64,000 bases of DNA, from assembly GCF_004331675.1 (NCBI RefSeq), contig NZ_SJSN01000004.1:64255-128254 (forward strand), written 5' to 3'. The stretch comes from Pedobacter frigidisoli. GTDB taxonomy: Bacteria; Bacteroidota; Bacteroidia; Sphingobacteriales; Sphingobacteriaceae. Below, piece after piece: positions 29,590 through 39,245 of this stretch. Each line of letters opens with the position of its first letter. Position 1 is the first letter of the stretch. Both the position numbers and the translations under genes were made by a program. The notes beneath the pieces are model-generated. The model worked only from the letters and a program-made list of their open reading frames with translations. It was not told the origin of the DNA and did not search any database.

Positions 29590-31572
29590 TTAAAACTTCA
29601 TCTTTTGAATCCTAGCCGCATTTAAAATAGCCAAAAACGCAACACCAACATCAGCAAAAACGGCCTCCCACATGGTTGCAATGCCGCCTGCACCTAAAAT
29701 TAAAACCAATGCTTTTACTGCAAAAGCCAACACAATATTTTGAATCACTACATTTCTAGTGGCCCTACCGATTTTAATGGCTGTTGCGATTTTCGAGGGT
29801 TGGTCGGTTTGAATAACAACATCAGCAGTTTCGATGGCGGCATCGCTGCCCATTGCGCCCATCGCTATGCCAATATCGCTGATGGCTAAAACAGGTGTAT
29901 CATTTATGCCATCACCAACAAAAGCCACGATTTTCGTTTTATCCTTTTTAATTTCTTCGAGTTTGGCAACTTTATCTTCTGGCAATAAATCGCCGAAATA
30001 AGAATCGATGCCTAAAACACCCGCAACTTTTTTAACTATTGAAGTTTTGTCGCCACTCAACATTACCACTTGTTTAACACCATTGGCATGTAATTGCTTT
30101 ATCGCCTCGCTAGCGTCTTCTTTAATTTCATCGGCTATTAAAACATAACCGACATATTTTCCATCGACTGAAACAACTACGATGCTTTCTTCAATATCTT
30201 TAATCGTTGAATCGAAATCAATTTTAAATTTCTCTAGTAGCTTTACATTTCCAGCAAGAATTTCCTTGCCATTAACAATTCCTTTTAAGCCCATTCCCGC
30301 AATTTCTTCGATATTTTCTGCAGGATGAATTTCCTTTTCGCCGGCATATTCTACTATCGCTTTTGCAATCGGATGTGTAGATTTTGCTTCAACAGCAGTC
30401 AGTAAAGCAAGGAAATCCTTTTCATCGATGTTACTTTCCACTTTCTGAACCTTGAAAACACCTTTTGTAAGTGTTCCGGTTTTATCCATTACCACCACGT
30501 TCAGCTTGGTAATTAAATCTAAAAAGTTTGAGCCTTTAAACAGAATTCCATTAGAAGATGCAGCACCAATGCCCCCAAAATAACCTAGTGGAATAGAAAT
30601 AACTAAAGCACAGGGGCAGGAAATTACCAGAAAAACCAAGGAACGATACAACCAGGTTTGAAAATGATAATCGTTACCCAAAACTAAAATCGGGATGGTA
30701 ACCAAGGCCAAAGCCAAAAAGAACACAATTGGCGTATAAATTTTTGCAAATTTTCGAATAAACAATTCCGTTTTAGCTTTACGAGTGGTGGCATTCTGAA
30801 CCATCTCCAAAATGCGGGATAAAGCACTATCTGCAAAAGCTTTGGTTACTTTTATTTCAATAACTTTATCCAAATTCAGCATTCCTGCCAATATATTTTC
30901 GCCTTTGTTAATGGTTTTTGGTTTACTCTCGCCCGTTAATGCAGCCGTATTGAAACTGCTTTTTTCTGATAACATTTCGCCATCCAAAGGAATTTTCTCG
31001 CCCGCCTTAATTTGGATGGTTTCGCCTATTTCTACTTTTTCGGGGTTTACACTTTCATATTTCCCATTCCTTAAAACGTTGGCCACATCGGCCCTTACAT
31101 CAAGCAAGGCAGAAATATTTCTTTTTGCTCTGTTTACAGCAGCCATTTGAAAAAGCTCGCCAATGGTATAAAAAAGCATTACCGTTACCCCCTCAGGATA
31201 TTCGCCTATTGCAAAAGCGCCGATTGTAGCGATAGACATTAGCGAAAACTCGGTAAAGAAATCTTTCGCCATAAAGGTTTCCCAAACTTCTTTTAAAACC
31301 GGAATTCCAACTGGCAAATAAGCTACTATATACCAGTAAGGGCGAATAATTTTAAAAGCTTCAACCTTGAATATATTATCGAAAGCAATACCAATTAGAA
31401 GCATTGCTAAAGTAACTATGGCTGGTAAATAGGTTTTAAATGATGATGGGTCGCCGCCATGGTCGTGGTCGTGTTCATCACCATCTTCATGTAGGTGGCT
31501 ATGTTCGTGTTTGTGTTCTGAATGCGCTTTACTGCTGCAGCAGCTATCTTCTTTATCGTGTGGGTGGCTCAT
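29590..31572 (-). CDS. zinc/cadmium-type P1B ATPase
   Basis: Inner-membrane heavy-metal exporter, 660 aa. It has the CPC transport motif (ISCPCALVIS, near residue 320), phosphorylated D363 in DKTGTLTKG, the HP motif (STHPIAKAIVE) and the hinge GDGINDTPVLAISDIGIAMG. MGSDAAIETADVV and the C-terminal Lys (AVKALVLI) and Asp (FADVGVAFLAI) point to the Zn/Cd/Pb class (ZntA/CadA). The start at MSHPHDK is preferred; upstream codons lie in a repeat. There is no HMA domain: the N-terminus is instead about 45 residues rich in His/Asp/Glu with a Cys pair (SCCSSKAHSEHKHEHSHLH), a likely metal-binding tail. No regulator is adjacent. Confidence 0.93.
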   Translation of the reverse strand: MSHPHDKEDSCCSSKAHSEHKHEHSHLHEDGDEHDHDHGGDPSSFKTYLPAIVTLAMLLIGIAFDNIFKVEAFKIIRPYWYIVAYLPVGIPVLKEVWETFMAKDFFTEFSLMSIATIGAFAIGEYPEGVTVMLFYTIGELFQMAAVNRAKRNISALLDVRADVANVLRNGKYESVNPEKVEIGETIQIKAGEKIPLDGEMLSEKSSFNTAALTGESKPKTINKGENILAGMLNLDKVIEIKVTKAFADSALSRILEMVQNATTRKAKTELFIRKFAKIYTPIVFFLALALVTIPILVLGNDYHFQTWLYRSLVFLVISCPCALVISIPLGYFGGIGAASSNGILFKGSNFLDLITKLNVVVMDKTGTLTKGVFKVQKVESNIDEKDFLALLTAVEAKSTHPIAKAIVEYAGEKEIHPAENIEEIAGMGLKGIVNGKEILAGNVKLLEKFKIDFDSTIKDIEESIVVVSVDGKYVGYVLIADEIKEDASEAIKQLHANGVKQVVMLSGDKTSIVKKVAGVLGIDSYFGDLLPEDKVAKLEEIKKDKTKIVAFVGDGINDTPVLAISDIGIAMGAMGSDAAIETADVVIQTDQPSKIATAIKIGRATRNVVIQNIVLAFAVKALVLILGAGGIATMWEAVFADVGVAFLAILNAARIQKMKF

Positions 31573-31576
31573 TATT

Positions 31577-31860
31577 TTTTTTATTTGAAAAGCAATTTCA
31601 GATACTTTTCGGTTTCTTTCTTCCCGCCATCGCTGCAAATCCTCAGCCAAAGAAAAATTGGCTTCCGGGTTTTACGCTTTGTCGGGTTTAGGTGGCAAAA
31701 ATAGTAGTACTATCAAACGTAAATAAACCCGACAGTAGCGAAAATACTTTTTGGTTTCGTACTTCGACGGGCTCAGCATGGCAATCACAAAAAAGATTGC
31801 AGCGTATGGCGGGACTACAAAATCCGATGAAATACCGAACGCCCTTTTCCAAATCCTGTA
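31577..31860. repeat. inverted pair of the dispersed element (imperfect palindrome)
   Basis: Plus copy: about 31577-31692 (GAAAAGCAATTTCAG, TTCCCGCCATCGCTGCAA, TTGTCGGGTTTAGGTGG). Minus copy: about 31722-31857 (AAACCCGACAGTAGCGAAAATAC, then AAGATTGCAGCG, ATGGCGGGACTAC, CCTTTTCCAAATC). The CGGGTTTA ends face each other over 30 bp. It lies in the divergent gap between the P-type ATPase and the M13 peptidase, so it may carry or separate their promoters. Confidence 0.85.
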
Positions 31861-31985
31861 AACCTAAACATGCATTTCTCCAAAAATAATGCTTTATTAT
31901 GAATCATTCTTGATAATCAATTTTTTTCTAACCACACAATAAATTATGTTAAAAAATGTTAATAGTGTATAAAGATTAAAAAATC

Positions 31986-32072
31986 ATGAAATCTCTAAAG
32001 TTCCATTTTTCTCCTGCTGAATTTATCAGACGTTTGGGTTTAGCAAAAATCTACTATTGGTTTAACAAGTAA
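31986..32072 (+). CDS. possible 28-aa cationic small protein
   Basis: A short frame starting ATGAAATCTC and ending YYWFNK before a TAA. The peptide is basic (Lys/Arg/His about one quarter) with an amphipathic centre (FIRRLGLAKIYYW). It stands free between the repeat pair and the M13 gene, 73 bp upstream of the latter, so it could also be a leader peptide. No family is recognised. Evidence is limited to composition and spacing. Confidence 0.35.
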   Translation: MKSLKFHFSPAEFIRRLGLAKIYYWFNK

Positions 32073-32144
32073 TATTCTTAATATATTGTTTTACTATTGA
32101 TTTGTATTTCATAAATTTCGCTGTTAAAACTAACTATTAAGCGA

Positions 32145-34181
32145 ATGAAATACCAAAATTTGAAAAGATATTTTGCGGCATTGGGTATAGTCGCTGCTGG
32201 CTTTTCTGCAAATGCACAAACCACCAAAAAATTTATCGACCCTGCAAACATGGATTTATCCGTTAAGCCAGGCGACGATTTCTACACTTATGCTAGTGGT
32301 AATTGGATAAAAAACAATCCTGTTCCGGCCAAAGAAACACGTTGGGGCTCATTTAACGAACTTCGCGATTTCAATATCAATGCCGTAAAAACGTTGGTTG
32401 AAGATGCTGCTGCTAATAAATCTGCACCTGCTGGTTCAGTTAAACGCCGTGTTGGCGATTTCTTTGCCGCCGCAATGGATACAGTTGCCATTGAAAAATT
32501 AGGCTACACGCCAATCAAAGCTGATTTAGAAAAAATTAAACAGATTAAAGATATTCAAGGCGTTTTAGACCAAGTTGCTTACATGCGAGTGAATGGCTTA
32601 GGTGCGCCAATGTTGGGCGTTGGTGTTGGCCAAGACCGTAAAAACGTTAACAAATACATGGTTAATATTGGTCAGGGTGGTACAACCTTGCCAGACCGTG
32701 ATTATTATTTGAAAGATGATACGCGGAGTGTAAAAATTCGTGAGGCTTATAATACTTACATGACTACGCTTTTTTCGTTAACCGGAAGTACGCCTGAAGT
32801 TGCTAAGCAAAAAGCAGAAACAGTTTTCAAAATAGAAAAGCAATTTGCCGAGGCACAAATGAGCCGTTTGGAAATGCGTGACCCTTACGCTACTTATAAT
32901 AAACTTACCGTTGCCGAATTAAACAAAAAGACACCTGATATTAACTGGGCAACTTTTTTACCAAAATTCAAAATTAAAGGACAGGATACTTTATTGGTTT
33001 CTTCACCTAAATTTTTGGCAAGTGTAGATGGGATGTTGAAATCTGTTTCGGTAGCCGATTGGAAAACTTATTTGGAATGGAACATTTTAAAAGGTTCTGC
33101 CGGAAGTTTAAGTTCTCCGTTTGTTAAAGCAAGTTTTGCTTTCACGCAGGCACAAACTGGTCAGAAAATTCAAACTCCACGTTGGCAACGGATGTCATCA
33201 TTAACTGATGGCACGATTGGCGAATTATTAGGTCAATTATATGTTGCTAAATATTTCAAGCCTGAGGCGAAAGCCCGTATGGATGCCATGATTGTAAATT
33301 TGCGTAAAGCTTTTGAAATCAGAATTAATGGTTTGGAATGGATGAGCGCTGAAACAAAGAAAAAAGCATTAGAAAAATTAGCAGCTTTTAAATCTAAAGT
33401 TGGTTATACCACCAAATGGGAAACTTACACAGGATTGGAAATTAACAGAAATACCTATTTCCAAAACTTACGTAATGCTAGTGTTTGGGGATACAATGAA
33501 AACGTAAACAGACTGGGTAAACCGGTTGACCGTAATCGTTTCGGCATGACACCTCCTACGGTAAATGCATCTTACAGCCCTACAATGAACGATATTACTT
33601 TCCCTGCCGGAATTTTGCAGTTCCCTTTCTTCGACCCAAATGCAGATGATGCCGTAAATTATGGTGGAATTGGCGCTGTTATTGGCCACGAAATGAGTCA
33701 TGGTTTTGATGATAGTGGTAGCCAATATGATGCAGCCGGTAACTTAAAAAACTGGTGGACTGCAGAGGATAAAGCTAAGTTTGATGCAAAAACAAAAGCT
33801 TTGGGCGAACAATTTGATGCTTACACCGTTTTAGATACAGTACATGTTATCGGTAAATTAACAATGGGTGAAAACATTGGCGATTTAGGTGGTTTAAATG
33901 CTGCTTATACTGCTTTTAAAATGACAAAACAAGGTCAAAGCAACGAGAAAATTGATGGTTATACGCCAGACCAACGTTTTTTCTTATCTTGGGCACAAGT
34001 TTGGCGAGGTAACATTTTGCCAGAAAGTGCTGCTCAGTTAATTAAAACCGACCCACATTCTCCGGGTCCGTACCGTACAATTGGTGCTCCGGTAAATATG
34101 GATGCCTGGTACACAGCTTTTGACGTAAAACCTGGTGATAAATTATACAAAAAACCAGAAGATAGAATAAGAATGTGGTAG
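32145..34181 (+). CDS. M13-family (neprilysin-type) zinc metallopeptidase
   Basis: Exported oligopeptidase, 678 aa, with signal peptide MKYQNLKRYFAALGIVAAGFSANAQ. The M13 N-terminal lobe begins at PGDDFYTYASGNWIKNNPVP. The zinc site is H515-E516-x-x-H519 (GHEMSHGFDD), the third ligand is E576 in GENIGDLGGL, and NASYSPTMNDITFPAG is the family's substrate-binding stretch. The C-terminus ends close to the usual CxxW site but as RIRMW, without the Cys found in many animal members. Function: digestion of small peptides in the periplasm. Monocistronic, with a terminator downstream. Confidence 0.96.
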   Translation: MKYQNLKRYFAALGIVAAGFSANAQTTKKFIDPANMDLSVKPGDDFYTYASGNWIKNNPVPAKETRWGSFNELRDFNINAVKTLVEDAAANKSAPAGSVKRRVGDFFAAAMDTVAIEKLGYTPIKADLEKIKQIKDIQGVLDQVAYMRVNGLGAPMLGVGVGQDRKNVNKYMVNIGQGGTTLPDRDYYLKDDTRSVKIREAYNTYMTTLFSLTGSTPEVAKQKAETVFKIEKQFAEAQMSRLEMRDPYATYNKLTVAELNKKTPDINWATFLPKFKIKGQDTLLVSSPKFLASVDGMLKSVSVADWKTYLEWNILKGSAGSLSSPFVKASFAFTQAQTGQKIQTPRWQRMSSLTDGTIGELLGQLYVAKYFKPEAKARMDAMIVNLRKAFEIRINGLEWMSAETKKKALEKLAAFKSKVGYTTKWETYTGLEINRNTYFQNLRNASVWGYNENVNRLGKPVDRNRFGMTPPTVNASYSPTMNDITFPAGILQFPFFDPNADDAVNYGGIGAVIGHEMSHGFDDSGSQYDAAGNLKNWWTAEDKAKFDAKTKALGEQFDAYTVLDTVHVIGKLTMGENIGDLGGLNAAYTAFKMTKQGQSNEKIDGYTPDQRFFLSWAQVWRGNILPESAAQLIKTDPHSPGPYRTIGAPVNMDAWYTAFDVKPGDKLYKKPEDRIRMW

Positions 34182-34263
34182 ATTTAAGGTAAAGGGCTTA
34201 GGTCTTTTCTTTCAAATCTACAAAGAACTTCATCCCAGAGAGGAATATCAAACCTATAATGCA

Positions 34264-34291
34264 AACGTCCCGATTTATTCGGGACGTTTTG
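34264..34291 (+). terminator. terminator after the M13 gene (GTCCCGA stem)
   Basis: AACGTCCCGA and TCGGGACGTT form a 10-bp perfect stem with a 5-nt loop, followed by T's. It is 80 bp past the peptidase stop. Two weaker hairpins follow before the next gene: CCGAAATTTCGG at 34330-34341 and GAACCC...GGGTTC at 34397-34426. Confidence 0.85.
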
Positions 34292-34477
34292 TTTAAAGAA
34301 GTTTTTAATTTATTTGGTCATTTTAATTCCGAAATTTCGGGACTTTATCTTTTTGGTGAAAAATCCAGAAAAGGATGTCACTCGAATCATTAACGAACCC
34401 ATCGCTTTAAAAATAAACGGGTTCCTTTTAGTAATTCTTAATTATCATCATATCTTTGAAAAACATAAGCATTATAC

Positions 34478-35254
34478 ATGAAAAGCCTCATCAAAATACT
34501 TTTTATTCTTAGCCTGACTTTATCTTCTTCAGTTGTTTCTGCACAAGATAATTTAATAAGTCTTGAAGCCTTGGTAAACAAAACTGACCCTGCCTGGCCT
34601 TTGGTTAAAAAATGGATTGATTCTGCAAAGAATAAGGTTGAGGTTTTGCCTGTCGATTCTGCAAAAGCGAAAGAGACACTTCATAACGCACAGGTTTCTA
34701 CCTACGCTACGTTGGGTTCAGTAATTTACAATACTGGCGGCATCATGGTTGATAATGGTTGGATTAGAATCTTAGGTTCTGGTAGCGAACGATTAAATCG
34801 CAATGTTGCCGAATGGAACAAAGGAAAAACCATTAAAGAATACGGCGATAAAATTCCTTACCTATTAATTGCTGATGATGCAATTGGTGGGTTTTTTGCA
34901 ATTAACTATGGAGGTTTAGGACCTGATATTAAAAATGTATATTATTTAGAACCAAATACGCTTACTTGGCAACCGTTAGGTGCAGGCTACGGAGAGTTTC
35001 TTGTATTTTGTTTTGATAGCGACCTTTCTAAATTTTACAAAGGCTTGCGCTGGACCAATTGGAGCCAATTTATTGGCAGTTTAGACGGCACCAAAACTTA
35101 TAGTTTCCGCCCTTATTTATGGATGGAGGGAACAGATATAGATAAGTGCACAAGAAAATTTGTTGGAATAGAGGAAATGTATAGGTTCAACATTATGAAA
35201 TCGAAAGAGATTAATGCCGATAAAGGGATAAAGAAAGATGAGACTAAACAATAA
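34478..35254 (+). CDS. exported DUF2625 protein
   Basis: A 258-aa protein of the DUF2625 family with a signal peptide (MKSLIKILFILSLTLSSSVVSAQ). Family-typical features seen: NKTDPAWPLVKKWIDSAKN near the start, then IMVDNGWIRILGSGS and DDAIGGFFAINYGG, and a Trp-rich C-terminal part (YKGLRWTNWSQF). No catalytic function is known for the family, and no residues suggest one. It stands alone between the M13 gene and convergent cydB. Confidence 0.85.
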   Translation: MKSLIKILFILSLTLSSSVVSAQDNLISLEALVNKTDPAWPLVKKWIDSAKNKVEVLPVDSAKAKETLHNAQVSTYATLGSVIYNTGGIMVDNGWIRILGSGSERLNRNVAEWNKGKTIKEYGDKIPYLLIADDAIGGFFAINYGGLGPDIKNVYYLEPNTLTWQPLGAGYGEFLVFCFDSDLSKFYKGLRWTNWSQFIGSLDGTKTYSFRPYLWMEGTDIDKCTRKFVGIEEMYRFNIMKSKEINADKGIKKDETKQ

Positions 35255-35328
35255 GATTATTTGCTGATATTTTTATCATATAAATTTTATGTCGTTTCGA
35301 ACAGATTATTTAGGTAGAGTAAGAATAC

Positions 35329-36333
35329 CTACTCCTCCTTTTTCTGAAATTTATAAAACAAATAACCAAGAAAAGGCAAAATCAAAATACTACCTAATAA
35401 CAAGGCCAATCCCAAACTATAAATTGTTTTCGGCGGACCAACGGTTTCGAAAAGTGAAATGGCATCACCGTTTTTTAAGCGAATGAAGTTTGGAAAATGC
35501 GCATAACTAATCGCCAACAAAATCATCGTAACCTGAAAACCAGCTAAAATCCTCAATACTTTCGTTTTGCCTTTTATCAGCAAATACCAAAGCAATATCA
35601 AGGATAAACTTGCCAAAATAATAGCAGATAAACCTACAGTGTTTTTGAATACCCAATCGATTAAAGGAATGTTATCAAACTGTGCGACAAGGAAAACCAA
35701 GGCACCAAAAATTACTGCCGCAATATTCATAAACTCTGCCTTTCTAATAAAGCGGCGTTTATCATATTCATCTTTAGTTTCGCCAATTAGATAAACTGCC
35801 GCAAGGAAGCCACAAAGTGCAACAGTAAAAAAACCTACAGCAATCGAAAACCAATTGAGCCAGCTGTAGATATAAGCAGACACAAAATCTTTTGCTTCGG
35901 AATCAATATGACCTGAAATTAAACTGCCAGCGATAATTCCGAGAAAAAGCGCTGTAATAAAACTAGAATATCGGAAAATTCTATTGTACAGCCATTGCAT
36001 ATCATCTTTCACGGCATCGTAATGGCGAAACACAAAAGCTGTTCCACGGGCGATAATGCCGATGAGCATAATGAGCAAAGGAATATGCAGATAAACCGAC
36101 ATGGTGGTGTAAATGTGCGGGAAACCAACAAATAGAATAACAATTGCAATAATGAGCCACATGTGGTTCGCCTCCCAAACCGGTCCGATTGCCTGATACA
36201 TGGTTTTTCGAGTTCGGCTTCTGTTTTTTGTAGACGTAAAAAGCTCAATGATTCCTGCACCAAAATCTGCTCCACCCAAAAGGAAGTAAAGCAAAATGCC
36301 CAAACATAAAAAAGCGATTACAACGTATTCCAT
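35329..36333 (-). CDS. cydB: cytochrome bd ubiquinol oxidase subunit II
   Basis: Membrane subunit of the bd-type terminal oxidase, which reduces oxygen to water with quinol at low oxygen. The start MEYVVIAFLCLGILLYFLLGGADFGAGIIELF is the hallmark of CydB, and W-E-ANHMWLI follows. Eight to nine hydrophobic segments cover the 334 aa. It is 87 bp downstream of cydA on the same strand, so the pair should form one operon. No cydX-like small frame was evident after it. Confidence 0.95.
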   Translation of the reverse strand: MEYVVIAFLCLGILLYFLLGGADFGAGIIELFTSTKNRSRTRKTMYQAIGPVWEANHMWLIIAIVILFVGFPHIYTTMSVYLHIPLLIMLIGIIARGTAFVFRHYDAVKDDMQWLYNRIFRYSSFITALFLGIIAGSLISGHIDSEAKDFVSAYIYSWLNWFSIAVGFFTVALCGFLAAVYLIGETKDEYDKRRFIRKAEFMNIAAVIFGALVFLVAQFDNIPLIDWVFKNTVGLSAIILASLSLILLWYLLIKGKTKVLRILAGFQVTMILLAISYAHFPNFIRLKNGDAISLFETVGPPKTIYSLGLALLLGSILILPFLGYLFYKFQKKEE

Positions 36334-36420
36334 ATTATGAAAATGATTACTCAGATTATTAGGCGATTACACCAATTAATAGATGATAACACCGATTGGT
36401 TATTTTATTTTGATTATTGG

Positions 36421-37746
36421 TTATTTCGATTTGATTACTGTCTTATCATAAAGCACAGGAACCATTTTTATTTGTCGGTAAAGTAAAAATGTAACGATAC
36501 AGCTAAGCGATAAATAAATCGCCGAGAAAATGTAAAATGAATAGGCAATTCCAGGCATAGGTGTTACGGCATCTTTAGTGCGCATAATGCCGTAAATTAT
36601 CCAGGGCTGACGACCAACTTCTGTTACCACCCAACCAGCTTCCAAGGCGAGATATCCAAGCGGAATAGCCAATACAAATAGCTTTAGCAACCAACGTTTC
36701 TCTAAAAGCGGTTTCTTTCTAAATAAATTGATAAAGTAAATTAGTGAAATTAAGGCCAACAGAGTTCCTATTCCAACCATAATTTGAAAAGCATAATGCG
36801 TTATCGCCACCGGCGGATGTTCGTTCTCTGGAATTTGGTCGAGCCCTTTTACTTCAGCTTTGAAATTACCATGAGCTAAAAAACTAAGTGCACCAGGAAT
36901 CTTGATTGCTCCTTTTACGGTTTTATCTTTTTCGTTTACGATACCTCCAATTAAAAGAGCTGCGGGTTTTTCCGTTTGATACAGCGCTTCCATTGCAGCA
37001 AGCTTTGCAGGTTGCCTTTTAGCGACATCCTTTGCAGAAATATCGCCACTTAAAGGTTGCAATAATGCGCTGATGCATGCGAAAACAGCTGCAATTTTAA
37101 AGGCTTTTAAATGGAATTCCTTATTCTGATTTCGCAATATCATAAGCGCATGAACGCCTGCAACGGCAAAGCCCGTAGCTGTAAATGCGGCCAGGCACAT
37201 GTGCAAGGCCTGTGAAAACCACGCTTTATTAAACATCGCCTGAATTGGGTCGATGTTTAAGTATTGTCCATTTACAAAATCAAAGCCTGCAGGGCTATTC
37301 ATCCATGCATTTGCTGCAACCACTAAAATTCCAGAAGCTAATCCGCTTACGCCAACAACCATCCCCGTAAACCAGTGGAACCATTTATTCAGCTTATTCC
37401 AGCCGTAAAGGAAAAATCCTAATGCGATTGCCTCGATGAAAAATGCGGTTCCCTCTAACGAAAATGGCATCCCGAAAATCGGTCCGGCATGTTCCATAAA
37501 TTTTGGCCACAATAAGCCCAATTCAAATGATAACATGGTACCTGAAACAGCCCCCGTAGCGAAAAAAATAGCAACACCTTTACTCCATGCTTTAGTTAAA
37601 TTTTTATAAACTTCATCGTTGGTTTTTAACCATTTATAATGTGAAACGGCCATAAAAAATGGCATCACCATACCGATGCAAGAAAAGATAATATGAAAGC
37701 CTAATGATAAGGCCATTTGGGAGCGGGCTGCTAAAAAATCATCCAT
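36421..37746 (-). CDS. cydA: cytochrome bd ubiquinol oxidase subunit I
   Basis: Haem-bearing subunit of the bd oxidase. N-terminal FLAARSQMALSLGFHIIFSCIG contains the conserved haem-ligand His, ALHMCLAAFTATGFAVAGVHAL follows, and the GRQPWIIYG motif of the family is present near residue 385. The 441-aa length and the short loop between helices indicate the short Q-loop form common outside gamma-proteobacteria. It is upstream of cydB. No regulator is adjacent. Confidence 0.95.
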   Translation of the reverse strand: MDDFLAARSQMALSLGFHIIFSCIGMVMPFFMAVSHYKWLKTNDEVYKNLTKAWSKGVAIFFATGAVSGTMLSFELGLLWPKFMEHAGPIFGMPFSLEGTAFFIEAIALGFFLYGWNKLNKWFHWFTGMVVGVSGLASGILVVAANAWMNSPAGFDFVNGQYLNIDPIQAMFNKAWFSQALHMCLAAFTATGFAVAGVHALMILRNQNKEFHLKAFKIAAVFACISALLQPLSGDISAKDVAKRQPAKLAAMEALYQTEKPAALLIGGIVNEKDKTVKGAIKIPGALSFLAHGNFKAEVKGLDQIPENEHPPVAITHYAFQIMVGIGTLLALISLIYFINLFRKKPLLEKRWLLKLFVLAIPLGYLALEAGWVVTEVGRQPWIIYGIMRTKDAVTPMPGIAYSFYIFSAIYLSLSCIVTFLLYRQIKMVPVLYDKTVIKSK

Positions 37747-37878
37747 ATCTGATATTGGATTTTGTGTAACACAAATATAGCAGATAAGGGTTAGGATATA
37801 GTGGTTTTGGGTTGGTTGTTTAGATTTATTTTAAATATAGAATGTTTATAAATTGAAGAAAGATTTGGAAAATATTGG

Positions 37879-37923
37879 CCACAGATTCGCAGATTATTTT
37901 TAAATTAATCTGCGAATCTGCGG
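37879..37923. repeat. CGCAGATTCGCAGATTA hairpin
   Basis: Arms 37879-37896 and 37906-37923 are complementary over 18 bp except one position, around a 9-nt loop, with T/A runs at the centre. It lies directly after the MBL gene's stop on the minus strand and may terminate it. A half copy (AAATCTGCGAATTAGCGGC) overlaps the end of coaE at 47851. Confidence 0.7.
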
Positions 37924-37930
37924 CTAAAAC

Positions 37931-38830
37931 CTAAACCCCTTTCAATTCATCGTAAGCTGCAGTTAAGCTTCTTTGAATCCCGTCGCCTTGCCATTCGGGA
38001 GCATTTGGAATTGTGGTTGCTTTCAAGATATCTTCTTTAGATTTTCCAGCCTTAATCTCGCTGCCAACATAAGACATCAAGTTTTTTAAATAATCCTGAT
38101 AAGCTTTTACGTCCGCTTTTGTTCCCGTTACTTTTTCTGGGTCTAAGCTATGTCCCCAAATGAACATGGTATCTTTATCAAATTGATTTTGAATTTTATC
38201 TAATGCGGTAATCCAATTGCCGATATGTGCGCCGTTTTCTCTGTCGATATAAGGAAATCTTCGGTTGAAAACTAAATCTCCAACATGTACGATATTTGCA
38301 TTTTCGAAGTGATAAACCGCATCGCCGTTGGTATGGCCTGAACCGTAATAGTAAGCACTGATTTTCTCATCGCCAACAGGTGCTTTCCAACCTATACCGA
38401 AAGTAGTATCTGGCAGTAATTGTTTATCTAAATTATTGGCTTTCTCTGCACCTCTCTTTTGATTTACCAATGAGTTTTGATGCGCCACCACTTTTTCGGC
38501 TAAACCTTTAAAGGCAATATTTCCTGCGGTATGGTCGCCGTGATGATGCGTGTTAATTAAATACTTGAATGGTTTTTCGCCAAGTTTCTTCAATTCTTCG
38601 ATTACATGAGGTGCCGATGTTGGAAACTGTGCATCAACTACAACAAATCCATTTGATGAATTTAACCAACCGATGGTTCCACCCTGTTCGGTAAAAACTC
38701 CGACGTTATTTCTTAATGGTTTGAAATTATAAGCCCGTAATATTTCTTGTTGAGCGAAAACGTCTGATTTATAAATCGATAACAAGGCCATTGCCAATGC
38801 TGAATTTTTGATAAAATTTCTTCTTTCCAT
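37931..38830 (-). CDS. exported MBL-fold metallo-hydrolase
   Basis: Metallo-beta-lactamase-fold protein of 299 aa. The leader MERRNFIKNSALAMALLSIYKSDVFAQ resembles a twin-arginine signal. The metal site is THHHGDHTAGN near residue 95, followed by SGHTNGDAVYHF, VHVGDLVFNR (Asp bridge) and WGHSLDPE. The set of ligands is complete. The general family covers lactamases, thioesterases and lactonases; nothing points to a beta-lactamase resistance role in particular. It is followed by two tiny genes upstream on the same strand. Confidence 0.9.
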   Translation of the reverse strand: MERRNFIKNSALAMALLSIYKSDVFAQQEILRAYNFKPLRNNVGVFTEQGGTIGWLNSSNGFVVVDAQFPTSAPHVIEELKKLGEKPFKYLINTHHHGDHTAGNIAFKGLAEKVVAHQNSLVNQKRGAEKANNLDKQLLPDTTFGIGWKAPVGDEKISAYYYGSGHTNGDAVYHFENANIVHVGDLVFNRRFPYIDRENGAHIGNWITALDKIQNQFDKDTMFIWGHSLDPEKVTGTKADVKAYQDYLKNLMSYVGSEIKAGKSKEDILKATTIPNAPEWQGDGIQRSLTAAYDELKGV

Positions 38831-38907
38831 TTTGAGATTAACTTAAAAAGCCACAACAAATGCTGTGGCTTAAATTTAATAATTTTTACTTGTAAATTAA
38901 GGTGTTC

Positions 38908-39111
38908 CTAAATACTAGAACCTGGCGTCGTACCTGGCTCATGTCCTGGACCAAATGAATTGTTTTTACGGCCTTTATCTTTGTTAAATAAGTTAGTCCC
39001 GACTTTAGATGATTTGTTTTCATCAAGCGTTCTATCTTCTTTGATATCTTCAGCGGTTTTATCCAGCAAATCGTTCTCAACGACTTTACCTTTTTCTTTA
39101 TTATTTTCCAT
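38908..39111 (-). CDS. small hydrophilic protein, unknown
   Basis: A 67-aa highly charged protein starting MENNKEKGKVVEN and ending GPGHEPGTTPGSSI. The ATG at 39111 is preferred; the frame is open for another 27 codons, but that part is hydrophobic and unlike the rest. It is probably disordered, with no membrane segment and no Cys. The tail NNSFGPGHEPG recalls the tail of the next small gene (KFNSFGCIHEL), and both begin MEN, so they may be diverged paralogues. Confidence 0.55.
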   Translation of the reverse strand: MENNKEKGKVVENDLLDKTAEDIKEDRTLDENKSSKVGTNLFNKDKGRKNNSFGPGHEPGTTPGSSI

Positions 39112-39245
39112 TGTTTTCAATTTGATGTAATAAAAGAACAAGCGAGAAATAATATTGTTTTTAATAGCTGTTTTAGGAATGAGTTTAAGCATAACATATC
39201 CTATCCTTTCGTTTAAAAAGGTTTCTATTTAACTTAGATTTGCAA

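Noticed and set aside
37931-38830. Beta-lactamase resistance gene
   Set aside because: The fold and metal ligands are general MBL features; nothing in the sequence or context points to antibiotic hydrolysis.
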